From Streptosporangium violaceochromogenes (GTDB taxonomy: Bacteria > Actinomycetota > Actinomycetes > Streptosporangiales > Streptosporangiaceae), in assembly GCF_014654615.1 (NCBI RefSeq), contig NZ_BNBB01000023.1:25672-89671 (forward strand): a stretch of 64,000 nucleotides of DNA. Reading direction: 5' to 3'. Under the pieces are notes generated by a model. It did no database searches. It was not told the DNA's origin and saw only the letters and a list, made by a program, of their open reading frames with translations. The position numbers and the translations under genes were made by a program. Positions 41,293 through 49,831 of this stretch are shown one piece after another; positions within the stretch are counted from its first letter, which is position 1; every line of letters starts with the position of its first letter.

Positions 41293-43641
41293 CTAGGTGG
41301 ACACGGTGTCGTCCCCCGCGTCCCCCACGTCCCCCGCGCCGTCCGGGTCGCGGTGGCCGGTCTGGGAAAGGGTCTCCAGGCGGCGGCGGACGCCGCGGGC
41401 GTCGGGATGGCCGAGGTCCGTCAGGATTGTCAGGGCGGCGCTCCACGCCCACGCGGCGTCCCGGGACCGGCCGAGCGCAAGGTGACTGTCACCGAGGTGG
41501 GAGAGGACCAGCGCCTCGTTGTAGCGGTCGCCGTCCTCGTGGTGCAGCCGCCGGGCGTCCTCGTAGCAGGTGATCGCCCTGGCGTGGTCGCCGAGGTGGC
41601 TGTGGACGTACCCGAACGTGTCCAGGGTGGCGGCCTCGCCGTCGCGGTCGCCGATCTCGCGCAGTGACGCGAGCGCCTCCGTGCAGGACTTCAACGCCGC
41701 CGTGTAGCCGCCGACGGCCACCTGATACCAGCCGACACCGCTCAGGGCCCGGGCGCGAAAACGAGGGTGATCGGCCTTGGTGTAGAGGCGCAGCGCCTCC
41801 TGGGAGTGGTGCAGGGCCGCCTCGTGCCGCGCCTCGGCCTCGTGGACGCGGGCGAGGTTGCTGTGCACGTGGCCGCACCCCACCAAATCTCCGATGCGCT
41901 CGAAGATGTCCAGTGCCAGCCGGTAGTGCCGTTCGGCCGGCCCCACCTCCCCGATCCGCGTGTAGACGGTGGCCATGGCCAGGTGGCTGCGGCCCTGACC
42001 GGCCAGATCACCCCGCCGCTCGGCGACGGTGAGAGCGCCGCGGTGGCCGCGTAGCTCGTCGTGCCAGTGCCCGCGCAGGTTGGCGAACGACACGAACGCC
42101 CAGTCCAGCGGCGCGACGTAGGCGTCGAAGCCCTGTTCGACGGCGACGTCCAGCATGTTGAGCAGCACCTGGTGCTCGGTGGTGAACCAGTCCAGCGCCG
42201 CGCTCCGTCCGTCCGGGGCGACGCGTACCACGCCGGGCCTGCCCGCCGGGACGGCCACCTCGTCACGGTGGGGGAACAGCAGCCGGGCGCCCGCACCGGC
42301 CGCGTGGACGTAGTGATCGAGAACGCGGCGCAGGGCCTCGTCCCGTTCCCCGGGAGCGTCCCGCGCGTGGGCGAGCTCGACGGCGTACGCGCGCAGCAGG
42401 TCGTGGAACTCGTACCGGCCCGGCCGATGCTCGTGGACCAGGTGGTTACGGGTGATCTCGTCGAGCAGGGGACGGAGGCGGGCCGGTTCGACGGCGACCA
42501 GGCTCGCCGCCGCCTCGGCCGATACGTCCGGGCCGGGGTGCACGGCGAGGAGCCGGAAGAGCCGCGCCGCGCCGTCGCTGAGCTTCCGGTACGACCAGGA
42601 GAAGACGGCGCGGATATCGGTGGTCGTGTCACCGACGGCGAGGCTGTCGAGTACCCGCGACGGGACCGCGGCGTCGATCTGCGCGGCCAGCGCCTGGACG
42701 GTGACGGCGGGCTGGGCGACCAGCCGGGCGGCGACCAGCGCCAGTGCGATGGGCAGACACTGGCAGCGGTCGATGAGACGGTCGACGTCGGCGGATTCCG
42801 CCTCGACCCGGCGTGCCCCCAGCCGCAGGCCGAGCAGTTCCCGCGCCTCCTCCATGTCCAGTGGCGCGAGCGTGAGCATGTACGCGGCGTCGCTGACGAC
42901 GAGCCCGGTCAGGTGGTTGCGGCTGGTGATCAGCACGCGGCACGCCGGGTTGCCGGGCAGGAGGGGGCGCACCTGGTCGGTGCCGGCGGCGTTGTCCAGC
43001 ACGACGAGCATCCGCCGGTCCGCCAGGAGGCTGCGGTACAGAGCGGCCCGGCTGTCCCGGTCGGCCGGGATCCGCGCGGCGGTGACGCCCAGCGCGCCGA
43101 GGAAGCTGTGCAGGACGTCGGTCGGGTCCACCGGGGACCTGGCCGGGTCGAATCCTCGCAGGTTCACGTACAGCTGCCCGTCGGGATGGCCTCCGGCCGC
43201 GGCGTGCGCCCAGTGGATCACCAGGGTGGTCTTGCCGACGCCGGCCTCCCCGACCACGAGGACGACGGGATTCGGCGCGCCGTCGAGGTCGCGCAACTGG
43301 CGTAGGCGTCCGGCGAAGCCGGTGACCTGGGCGGGGAGCTGCGCCGGCCGGATCTGCGGAGCGGGGACGGTTCTCGGGCGGTGCGGCGGCCCCGGAGGGG
43401 CGTCCGTCGCCGTACCCGCCTCGGCCGGGCCGGTGCGCGCGGCTCGCTGGAATTCGGCGCGCTCGGAGTCGGACAACCCCAACGCGCCGGCGAGTAGCCG
43501 CACCGTGCTGGCCCGGGGCGCGGTGACCCTGCCGGCCTCTATCTCACGTAGGTGGCGGACGCTCACACCCGCCTGCGCGGCCAATTCCTCCTGCGTGAGC
43601 ATGACCTTGGTGCGATGGGCACGTATCAGTTCGCCGAACAT
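41293..43641 (-). CDS. XRE-NB-ARC-TPR transcriptional regulator
   Basis: Protein of about 782 residues. The N-terminus is an XRE helix-turn-helix (LTQEELAAQAGVSVRHLREIE, cited in part). An NB-ARC/STAND NTPase follows: Walker A VVGEAGVGKTTLVIHW (about 120-135), Walker B RMLVVLDNA, and the VLITSRNHLTGLVV sensor. A winged helix region and a long TPR array of about 300 residues (AERHYRLALDIFERIGD, EAALHHSQEALRLYT, ALKSCTEALASLREIGD) complete it. This is the AfsR-like layout without the BTAD domain, so it is probably a STAND-type regulator. ATG 43641 has GGGAGGGGC upstream. Converges with the epimerase gene. Confidence 0.87.
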   Translation of the reverse strand: MFGELIRAHRTKVMLTQEELAAQAGVSVRHLREIEAGRVTAPRASTVRLLAGALGLSDSERAEFQRAARTGPAEAGTATDAPPGPPHRPRTVPAPQIRPAQLPAQVTGFAGRLRQLRDLDGAPNPVVLVVGEAGVGKTTLVIHWAHAAAGGHPDGQLYVNLRGFDPARSPVDPTDVLHSFLGALGVTAARIPADRDSRAALYRSLLADRRMLVVLDNAAGTDQVRPLLPGNPACRVLITSRNHLTGLVVSDAAYMLTLAPLDMEEARELLGLRLGARRVEAESADVDRLIDRCQCLPIALALVAARLVAQPAVTVQALAAQIDAAVPSRVLDSLAVGDTTTDIRAVFSWSYRKLSDGAARLFRLLAVHPGPDVSAEAAASLVAVEPARLRPLLDEITRNHLVHEHRPGRYEFHDLLRAYAVELAHARDAPGERDEALRRVLDHYVHAAGAGARLLFPHRDEVAVPAGRPGVVRVAPDGRSAALDWFTTEHQVLLNMLDVAVEQGFDAYVAPLDWAFVSFANLRGHWHDELRGHRGALTVAERRGDLAGQGRSHLAMATVYTRIGEVGPAERHYRLALDIFERIGDLVGCGHVHSNLARVHEAEARHEAALHHSQEALRLYTKADHPRFRARALSGVGWYQVAVGGYTAALKSCTEALASLREIGDRDGEAATLDTFGYVHSHLGDHARAITCYEDARRLHHEDGDRYNEALVLSHLGDSHLALGRSRDAAWAWSAALTILTDLGHPDARGVRRRLETLSQTGHRDPDGAGDVGDAGDDTVST

Positions 43642-44049
43642 GCCCCTCCCGGCGGGCCTCATGCGGGTTGTTCTGCGGTGCTCCGTCAAACCACCGGTCA
43701 ACCGCCGGTGATCAGCCTGTCTGAATCGTATGCCGGATGTGAAAGTCGTGGGTACGGGAATTCGCCGAAAGCCCACACGAGGGGAGGTCGACATGAAGAA
43801 AGTCGTGACGGGCGTCGCCGCAACGGTGTTCACCCCCTGGCCCTGACGACACCGCGCGCGGCGCACACGGGACCGCGGCCGGACAGCGCGCCGACGACCA
43901 CGGAGAGTCCCTGTTCCCGCTGGCCCGGCCACACCGCCGGGAGTCATTGGAAAAGGGCTGGTTCAAGCCAGAAAAAGCGGCCGTTCCCTTTCTCTCGGCC
44001 GCCATCGCGCTCCTGACGCAAAATCCGCCTTCCCAGAGGGAGAAAACAG
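43642..44049. other. 408-bp stretch with a possible broken secreted-protein start
   Basis: Between the NB-ARC regulator and the lectin gene. At 43793 an ATG begins MKKVVTGVAATVFTP, like a signal peptide, but it stops after 17 codons; the neighbouring frame continues with LALTTPRAAHTGP. One base change could join them, so this may be a decayed secreted peptide gene. No other gene was seen. Confidence 0.35.
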
Positions 44050-44640
44050 TTGAAAAAAAGTTTCACGATTTTCCTCATGACGACTCTCGCGCTGCTCGGT
44101 ATAACCGGAACGGCCGGCGCCGAGGCGCGCTCCTCAAAGGACAGGGGGGTCGTCGCGCTGGCGGAGAGCCTCGGTATGCGTGCCGTACCGGTCGAGACGA
44201 CGGCGGCCGAGACGTGGTATCTGATTTTCACGCACTCCGGTTCGACGCTGCAGTACTGCCTCGACGCCAAACTGCAGACCATCGGCAACGGAGGCACCGT
44301 CCAGCTGTGGTCCTGCAACGGCGGCAGCCAGCAGCAGTGGGCCTCCTACAACGGGCAGTACCTGAAGAACCGCGCCTCGCCCGCGGGACGGACCCTTGTG
44401 CTGGACGCCAAGCTGCAGACCATCGGCAACGGAGGCACGGTGCAGCTCTGGGACTACAACGGAGGCCCGCAGCAGCGGTGGATTCCCATCTCGGAGTACT
44501 CCCTGAAGAACGGCGCCTCCCCCGCCGGCCGGACCCTCGTCCTCGACGCCAAGGCGCAGGAGATCCGTAACGGCGGGAAGATCCAGCTCTGGGACTACAA
44601 CGGAGGTCCGCAGCAGCGGTGGTCGCTCGTCGTCCCATGA
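44050..44640 (+). CDS. Secreted ricin-type beta-trefoil lectin
   Basis: Exported carbohydrate-binding protein of 196 residues. The N-terminus is a signal peptide (KKSFTIFLMTTLALLGITGTAGAEA, cleaved near 25). The mature part has three beta-trefoil repeats: LDAKLQTIGNGGTVQLW twice and LDAKAQEIRNGGKIQLW once, each ending in the QxW signature (QQQWASY, QQRWIPI, QQRWSLV). The two first repeats are almost identical in DNA, so the domain arose by recent duplication. The start is a TTG at 44050 with GGGAG upstream. A strong hairpin terminator follows. Confidence 0.83.
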   Translation: MKKSFTIFLMTTLALLGITGTAGAEARSSKDRGVVALAESLGMRAVPVETTAAETWYLIFTHSGSTLQYCLDAKLQTIGNGGTVQLWSCNGGSQQQWASYNGQYLKNRASPAGRTLVLDAKLQTIGNGGTVQLWDYNGGPQQRWIPISEYSLKNGASPAGRTLVLDAKAQEIRNGGKIQLWDYNGGPQQRWSLVVP

Positions 44641-44685
44641 GCCGATCGGCTACGGCTCGCCGCCGTGGTGAGTTCCGCACATGAG

Positions 44686-44714
44686 AGGGTGGCCGCCGCG
44701 CAGGCGGCCACCCT
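44686..44714 (+). terminator. Hairpin terminator after the lectin gene
   Basis: AGGGTGGCCGCC and GGCGGCCACCCT form a perfect 12-bp stem with a 5-nt loop, followed by TTGTT. Confidence 0.65.
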
Positions 44715-44843
44715 TGTTCGTCTGGGCGGGACGCCTCCGTGACCGGCCTTGCCCGCACACTGGAGGGATCTCGCCCGCGCACCGGCGGGGTGGGCGCCGG
44801 CCGCCACCAAGCCGCGCCGGGCCCCGGCCCCCCGGAGCGGTCC

Positions 44844-45131
44844 TCACCCCAGGTCCCGGGCGACGTTGTCGAGCCGGTCGGCCAGCATGTCCAGCTGCGC
44901 GTCCGTCGCCGTCTCACCGTGGAGAAACTCCATCAGCTCGTAGCGGCGCGCCACGATCAACGGTCTGTGCCGGCTGTCGATCTCCCCGTCCGGCAGGACC
45001 AGGCAGTCGCCCTCGACGAACACCAGCGTGGCCCCGGGGTCGGGTGACTCCAGCAGCCGCCGGACGCACTCCCGATCGACGAGCCCCACACGACCACCCC
45101 CTGTCCGCGTCTCACCCGCCGCCATACCCAT
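44844..45131 (-). CDS. Small acidic orphan protein
   Basis: Product of 81 to 95 residues. The core is VGLVDRECVRRLLESPDPGA, ATLVFVEGDCLVLPDGEID and a helical C-terminus LDMLADRLDNVARDL. A GTG at 45089 has AGGGGGTGG before it and starts at the conserved-looking part; the ATG at 45131 adds 14 residues. No domain was recognised. It is read away from the TetR-ABC operon, so the two may share a promoter region. Confidence 0.5.
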   Translation of the reverse strand: MGMAAGETRTGGGRVGLVDRECVRRLLESPDPGATLVFVEGDCLVLPDGEIDSRHRPLIVARRYELMEFLHGETATDAQLDMLADRLDNVARDLG

Positions 45132-45230
45132 GCTTTCCGCACGTTAACGATGGGATCAGGTCAAGCCGTACTCCGCCCCGGTTCTACGGCAAACCAGATC
45201 TCACCTCTCGAATCCCCGTAAATACATGCG

Positions 45231-45249
45231 TGAGTGAGTAGCTCACTCA
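45231..45249. promoter_or_regulatory. Perfect palindromic operator of the TetR-ABC operon
   Basis: TGAGTGAG, TAG, CTCACTCA: perfect 8-bp arms, 3-bp spacer. It abuts TATAGG (45250-45255), a possible -10 box, so bound repressor would block the promoter of the TetR gene. TGAGTGA arms are typical for this TetR group. Confidence 0.7.
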
Positions 45250-45255
45250 TATAGG

Positions 45256-45957
45256 GTGATCCGCGTGATCTCCATCCCCCAGCGCGCCGCGCCCCTCCCG
45301 CCGGAGGAACGGCGCGCCGCGCTCATCGCCTCCACCCTGGCCCTGGTGCTCACCCACGGCCCCGACGTGAACACCCGGCAGATCGCCCAGGCGGCCGGCG
45401 TCGCGGAAGGAACGATCTTCCGGGTCTTCAGCACCAAGGACGAACTGGTCAACGCCGCCATCGCCAGCGCCTTCGACCCCGCCCCCCTCCTGCGCGACCT
45501 GGCGGCCATCGACCGCGAGGCCCCCCTGCGCGCCCGGCTCGTCGCGGCGGTCGAGGCCCTGCGCCGCCGCATGACGAACGTCTTCCGGCTGGTGGACGCG
45601 CTGGGAATGGCGGCGCCCGCCACCACCGGCGACAACCACCGCGCCATGGCCGAGCAGAACGCCCTCATCCAGCGGACGCTGACCGAACTGATCGACCCCG
45701 ACCACGCCCTGCTGCGATGCGCGCCCTCCGACGTCGCCCGCCGGGTGCAACTGCTGACCGTCGCGTTCAGCCACCCCCGGCTCACCGGAGACGACCCGCT
45801 GCCGTCCGAGGAGATCGTCGCCACCCTGCTCGACGGAGTCCGCCTGCGCCCGGACTCCGGAACGCTCTCCCGGGACGACATGCCCCCCGCCCCCGTTCCC
45901 CGCCCGGAACACGAGGCGCTCCCCTCCCAGGCGCCGGCCGAGGGGTGCCCATGCTGA
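45256..45957 (+). CDS. TetR-family repressor of an ABC exporter operon
   Basis: Regulator of about 230 residues. The helix-turn-helix lies at about 18-60 (ALIASTLALVLTHGPDVNTR, IAQAAGVAEGTIFRVFSTKDE in part), then an all-helical ligand domain. The tail is Pro/Glu-rich (SGTLSRDDMPPAPVPRPE). The start may be GTG 45265 rather than GTG 45256: the -10 box just upstream would give a nearly leaderless transcript. Its end overlaps the start of the first ABC gene. A perfect palindrome directly upstream suggests autorepression, and it probably responds to a substrate of the exporter. Confidence 0.88.
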   Translation: MIRVISIPQRAAPLPPEERRAALIASTLALVLTHGPDVNTRQIAQAAGVAEGTIFRVFSTKDELVNAAIASAFDPAPLLRDLAAIDREAPLRARLVAAVEALRRRMTNVFRLVDALGMAAPATTGDNHRAMAEQNALIQRTLTELIDPDHALLRCAPSDVARRVQLLTVAFSHPRLTGDDPLPSEEIVATLLDGVRLRPDSGTLSRDDMPPAPVPRPEHEALPSQAPAEGCPC

Positions 45958-47684
45958 CCCGGCTGCTGCGCGTCTACCTCAAGCCCTACACCACGGCGCT
46001 GATCGCCGTGGTGGTGTTCCAGCTGGTCGGCACCATCGCCTCGCTGTACCTGCCCAGCCTGAACGCCGACATCATCGACCGGGGCGTCGCCGTCGGCGAC
46101 ACCGGCCACATCCTGTCCGCGGGGGGCTGGATGCTGGCCGTGTCACTCGTGCAGATCGCCTGCTCGATCGCGGCGGTCTACTACGGTTCCCAGGCGGCGA
46201 TGGGGTTCGGCCGCGACGTCCGCTCGGCCGTCTTCCACCAGGTGGGCGGGTTCTCCGCCCGGGAGGTCGCCCACTTCGGGGCGCCGTCGCTGATCACCCG
46301 CGGCACCAACGACGTCCAGCAGGTCCAGATGCTCGTGGTGATGACCTGCACGATGCTGGTCGCCGCGCCGATCATGTGCGTCGGCGGCGTCATCATGGCA
46401 CTCCAGCAGGACGTCGGCCTGTCATGGCTGATGCTGGTCTGCGTCCCCGTGCTGCTGGTGTCGATCGGCCTGATCGGCTCCCGGATGGTCCCCCAGTTCC
46501 GGGCCATGCAGACCCGCATCGACGTGGTCAACCGGGTGCTGCGCGAGCAGCTGTCCGGCATCCGCGTCGTCCGCGCCTTCGTCCGCGAACGCGAGGAGAC
46601 CCGTCGCTTCGCCGAGGCCAACGACGCGCTGACCCAGACCGCGCTGCGGGTCGGGCGCCTGACCGCGCTCATCTTCCCCCTCGTGATGCTGATCCTCAAC
46701 GCCTCCAGCGTCGCCGTGCTCTGGTTCGGCGCGGGGCGCGTGGACAACGGTGAGATGCAGGTCGGAGCCCTCACCGCGTTCCTCATGTATCTGATGCAGA
46801 TCCTCATGGCGATGATGATGGCGACCTTCATCGCGATGATGATCCCGCGCGCCGCGGTCTGCGCCGAGCGCATCGGCGAGGTGCTGGACACCGAGTCGTC
46901 GGTGAGCCCGCCCACCGACCCCGTACGGCAGGTGCGGGGCCGAGCCGAGCTGGAGTTGCGCGACGTCGAGTTCCGCTACCCGGGCGCGGCGGCACCCGTG
47001 CTGTCCGGCGTCTCCTTCCGCGTCACCGCCGGGCGGACCACCGCCGTCGTCGGCAGCACGGGGGCGGGCAAGACGACCCTGCTCTCCCTGGTGCCCCGGC
47101 TGTTCGACGCCACCTCCGGCACGGTGTCGGTGGACGGCGTCGACGTCCGCGACCTCGACCCCCAGATGCTCTGGTCGCGCATCGGCCTGGTGCCGCAGAA
47201 GCCGTACCTGTTCACCGGCACCGTCGCGAGCAACCTGCGCTACGGCAACCCGGACGCCACCGACGAGGAGCTGTGGGAGGCGCTGGAGGTGGCCCAGGCC
47301 CGCGACTTCGTCGAGGCGATGCCCGAGGGCCTCGACGCGCCCATCACCCAGGGCGGCACGAACGTGTCCGGCGGGCAGCGCCAGCGGCTCTCGATCGCCC
47401 GCGCGCTGGTCAGCGAGCCCGAGATCTACCTGTTCGACGACTCCTTCTCCGCCCTCGACCTGGCGACCGACGCCCGGCTGCGCGCCGCCCTGCGCCCGCG
47501 CACCGTCGACGCCGCCGTCGTGATCGTCGCCCAGCGGGTCTCCACCATCGCCGACGCCGACCAGATCATCGTCCTCGACGACGGCGTGATCGTCGGCAGA
47601 GGCACCCACGCCGAGCTGCTCGACTCCTGCCCCACCTACATCGAGATCGTCGAGTCCCAGCGAACCGTGGAGAGTGCGGCATGA
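45951..47684 (+). CDS. ABC exporter half-transporter, subunit 1 (degenerate ATPase site)
   Basis: Membrane-fused ABC half-transporter of 577 residues. Six membrane helices span about 15-310. The ATPase domain has Walker A VGSTGAGKTTLLS (about 365-377), a canonical signature NVSGGQRQRLSIARAL and D-loop region, but the Walker B ends in FDDSFSALD, with Asp where the catalytic Glu normally stands. This is the non-catalytic site partner of a heterodimer, as in TM287/288 or BmrCD. The ATG at 45951 lies inside the TetR gene's last codons, and the stop overlaps the next start. Likely drug or lipid export. Confidence 0.92.
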   Translation: MLTRLLRVYLKPYTTALIAVVVFQLVGTIASLYLPSLNADIIDRGVAVGDTGHILSAGGWMLAVSLVQIACSIAAVYYGSQAAMGFGRDVRSAVFHQVGGFSAREVAHFGAPSLITRGTNDVQQVQMLVVMTCTMLVAAPIMCVGGVIMALQQDVGLSWLMLVCVPVLLVSIGLIGSRMVPQFRAMQTRIDVVNRVLREQLSGIRVVRAFVREREETRRFAEANDALTQTALRVGRLTALIFPLVMLILNASSVAVLWFGAGRVDNGEMQVGALTAFLMYLMQILMAMMMATFIAMMIPRAAVCAERIGEVLDTESSVSPPTDPVRQVRGRAELELRDVEFRYPGAAAPVLSGVSFRVTAGRTTAVVGSTGAGKTTLLSLVPRLFDATSGTVSVDGVDVRDLDPQMLWSRIGLVPQKPYLFTGTVASNLRYGNPDATDEELWEALEVAQARDFVEAMPEGLDAPITQGGTNVSGGQRQRLSIARALVSEPEIYLFDDSFSALDLATDARLRAALRPRTVDAAVVIVAQRVSTIADADQIIVLDDGVIVGRGTHAELLDSCPTYIEIVESQRTVESAA

Positions 47685-49675
47685 GCGACCGGACCATGAC
47701 GACGACCCGACGGCCCCCTGCCGGGGGCGGACCCTTCGGCCGCGGTCCCTTCTCCCCCGCCGGGATGCCCGCCGAGAAATCGATGGACTTCGGAGCGTCC
47801 TCGCGGCGGCTGATCCGGCGGCTGAGCCCCGAACGCGGCAGGGTCGTCACCGTGATCGGCCTCGCCGTGACCAGCGTGGCGTTCGCCGTGATCGGACCGA
47901 AGATCCTCGGCCGGGCGACGGACCTGATCTTCAACGGCGTGGTCGGCAGGCACCTGACGCCGGGCACCACCAAGGAGCAGGCCGTCGAGGCCGCCCGCGC
48001 CTCGGGCAACGGCGACTTCGCCGACCTGCTCACGGGGATGGACGTCGTCCCCGGCCACGGCGTCGACTTCGCCGCGCTGGGCACGGTCCTGACGTGGGCC
48101 CTGGTGCTCTACGTCGCCGCGTCGGTCTTCGGATGGCTCCAGGGCTACCTGCTCAACGACGTGGTGCAGCGCACCGTGTTCCGGCTGCGGGCCGATGTCG
48201 AGGACAAGCTGAACCGGCTCCCCTTGCACTTCTTCGACGGCCAGCCACGCGGAGAGCTGCTCAGCCGGGTCACCAACGACATCGACAACGTGTCCCAGAC
48301 CCTCCAGCAGACGATGAGCCAGCTGCTGACCTCACTGCTGACCGTGATCGGCGTGCTGGCGATGATGTTCGCGATCTCCCCGCTGCTCGCGATGATCGCC
48401 CTGGTGACCATCCCGGTGTCGATGATCGTGACCAAGCGAATCGCGAAACGCTCACAGAAGCAGTTCGTCGCGCAGTGGACCCACACCGGCTCGCTGAACG
48501 CCCACATCGAGGAGGCGTTCACCGGCCACGAGCTGGTGAAGGTGTTCGGGCGCCGGCCGGAGGTCGAGCAGGTGTTCAGGGAGAGGAACGAGGCGCTGTT
48601 CAAGGCCAGCTTCGGCGCCCAGTTCGTCTCCGGGATCATCATGCCGACGATGATGTTCATCGGAAACCTCAACTACGTCGCCATCGCCGTCGTCGGAGGC
48701 GTACGGGTGGCCACCGGGACGATGAGCCTGGGCGACGTCCAGGCGTTCATCCAGTACTCCCGGCAGTTCACCCAGCCCCTGACCCAGGTCGCCTCGATGG
48801 CCAACCTGCTGCAGTCGGGGGTGGCCTCGGCCGAGCGGGTCTTCGAGCTGCTGGACGCCGAGGAGCAGTCCCCCGACCCCGACCCGCCCGTACGGCCCAC
48901 CGCCCGCGGGGGCCGCGTCGAGTTCGAGAACGTGTCCTTCCGCTACACCCCGGAGCAGCCCCTCATCGAGGACCTGTCCCTGGTGGCCGAGCCCGGGCAC
49001 ACGATCGCGATCGTCGGCCCCACCGGCGCGGGGAAGACCACCCTGGTCAACCTGATCATGCGCTTCTACGAACTGGACGCCGGGCGGATCACCCTCGACG
49101 GCCTCGACGTCGCCCGGATGCGTCGCGAGGACCTGCGCTCGCGGATCGGCATGGTGCTCCAGGACACCTGGCTGTTCAGCGGCACCATCCGCGAGAACAT
49201 CGCCTACGGCAACCCCGCCGCCACCGAGGAGCAGATCCAGGCCGCCGCGCGGGCCACCTTCGTCGACCGGTTCGTGCGCACCCTGCCCGACGGCTACGAC
49301 ACCGTGATCGACGAGGAGGGCGGCAACATCAGCGCCGGCGAGAAGCAGTTGCTGACCATCGCCCGCGCCTTCCTCGCCGACCCCTCCCTGCTCATCCTCG
49401 ACGAGGCCACCAGCTCCGTCGACACCCGGACCGAGGTCCTGGTGCAGCACGCGATGGCGGCCCTGCGCTCCGACCGCACCAGCTTCGTCATCGCCCACCG
49501 CCTGTCCACCATCCGCGACGCGGACCTCATCCTCGTGATGGAGGGCGGCCGCATCGTCGAACACGGCACCCACGACGAACTCCTCGCCGCCCAGGGGGCC
49601 TACCACCGGCTCTACTCCGCCCAGTTCACCGGCGCCCTGGTCCCGGCCGACGAGGGGAACGCCTCCTCAACATGA
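47681..49675 (+). CDS. ABC exporter half-transporter, subunit 2
   Basis: Second half of the heterodimer, 664 residues, with a Gly/Pro-rich N-terminal extension of about 35 residues not present in the first. Six membrane helices occupy about 55-370, with an extracellular loop insert (VGRHLTPGTTKEQAVEAARA). The ATPase domain has Walker A VGPTGAGKTTLVN, a variant signature NISAGEKQLLTIARAF in place of SGGQ, and a normal Walker B LLILDEATSSVDTRTE with the catalytic Glu. The ATG overlaps the previous stop (ATGA), so the two subunits are made together. It ends about 80 bp before a terminator. Confidence 0.93.
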   Translation: MSDRTMTTTRRPPAGGGPFGRGPFSPAGMPAEKSMDFGASSRRLIRRLSPERGRVVTVIGLAVTSVAFAVIGPKILGRATDLIFNGVVGRHLTPGTTKEQAVEAARASGNGDFADLLTGMDVVPGHGVDFAALGTVLTWALVLYVAASVFGWLQGYLLNDVVQRTVFRLRADVEDKLNRLPLHFFDGQPRGELLSRVTNDIDNVSQTLQQTMSQLLTSLLTVIGVLAMMFAISPLLAMIALVTIPVSMIVTKRIAKRSQKQFVAQWTHTGSLNAHIEEAFTGHELVKVFGRRPEVEQVFRERNEALFKASFGAQFVSGIIMPTMMFIGNLNYVAIAVVGGVRVATGTMSLGDVQAFIQYSRQFTQPLTQVASMANLLQSGVASAERVFELLDAEEQSPDPDPPVRPTARGGRVEFENVSFRYTPEQPLIEDLSLVAEPGHTIAIVGPTGAGKTTLVNLIMRFYELDAGRITLDGLDVARMRREDLRSRIGMVLQDTWLFSGTIRENIAYGNPAATEEQIQAAARATFVDRFVRTLPDGYDTVIDEEGGNISAGEKQLLTIARAFLADPSLLILDEATSSVDTRTEVLVQHAMAALRSDRTSFVIAHRLSTIRDADLILVMEGGRIVEHGTHDELLAAQGAYHRLYSAQFTGALVPADEGNASST

Positions 49676-49752
49676 TCGACACCCCGGAGAAGTCCAGCGC
49701 CCCGTAGGGCTCCCCCGGGGCTCCACCGGGGGGTACGGCGCGGCGGACGGAT

Positions 49753-49797
49753 GCGGTGAAGGGGCGGTCACCCGCGCGGTGACCGCCCCTTCACCGC
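49753..49797. terminator. Strong bidirectional terminator
   Basis: GCGGTGAAGGGGCGGTCACC and its perfect complement form a 20-bp stem with a 5-nt loop, between the ABC operon and the convergent gene at 49832. Confidence 0.85.
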
Positions 49798-49831
49798 CGA
49801 ACACGACCCGGCGACGCGTGAGCCGTCTCCC

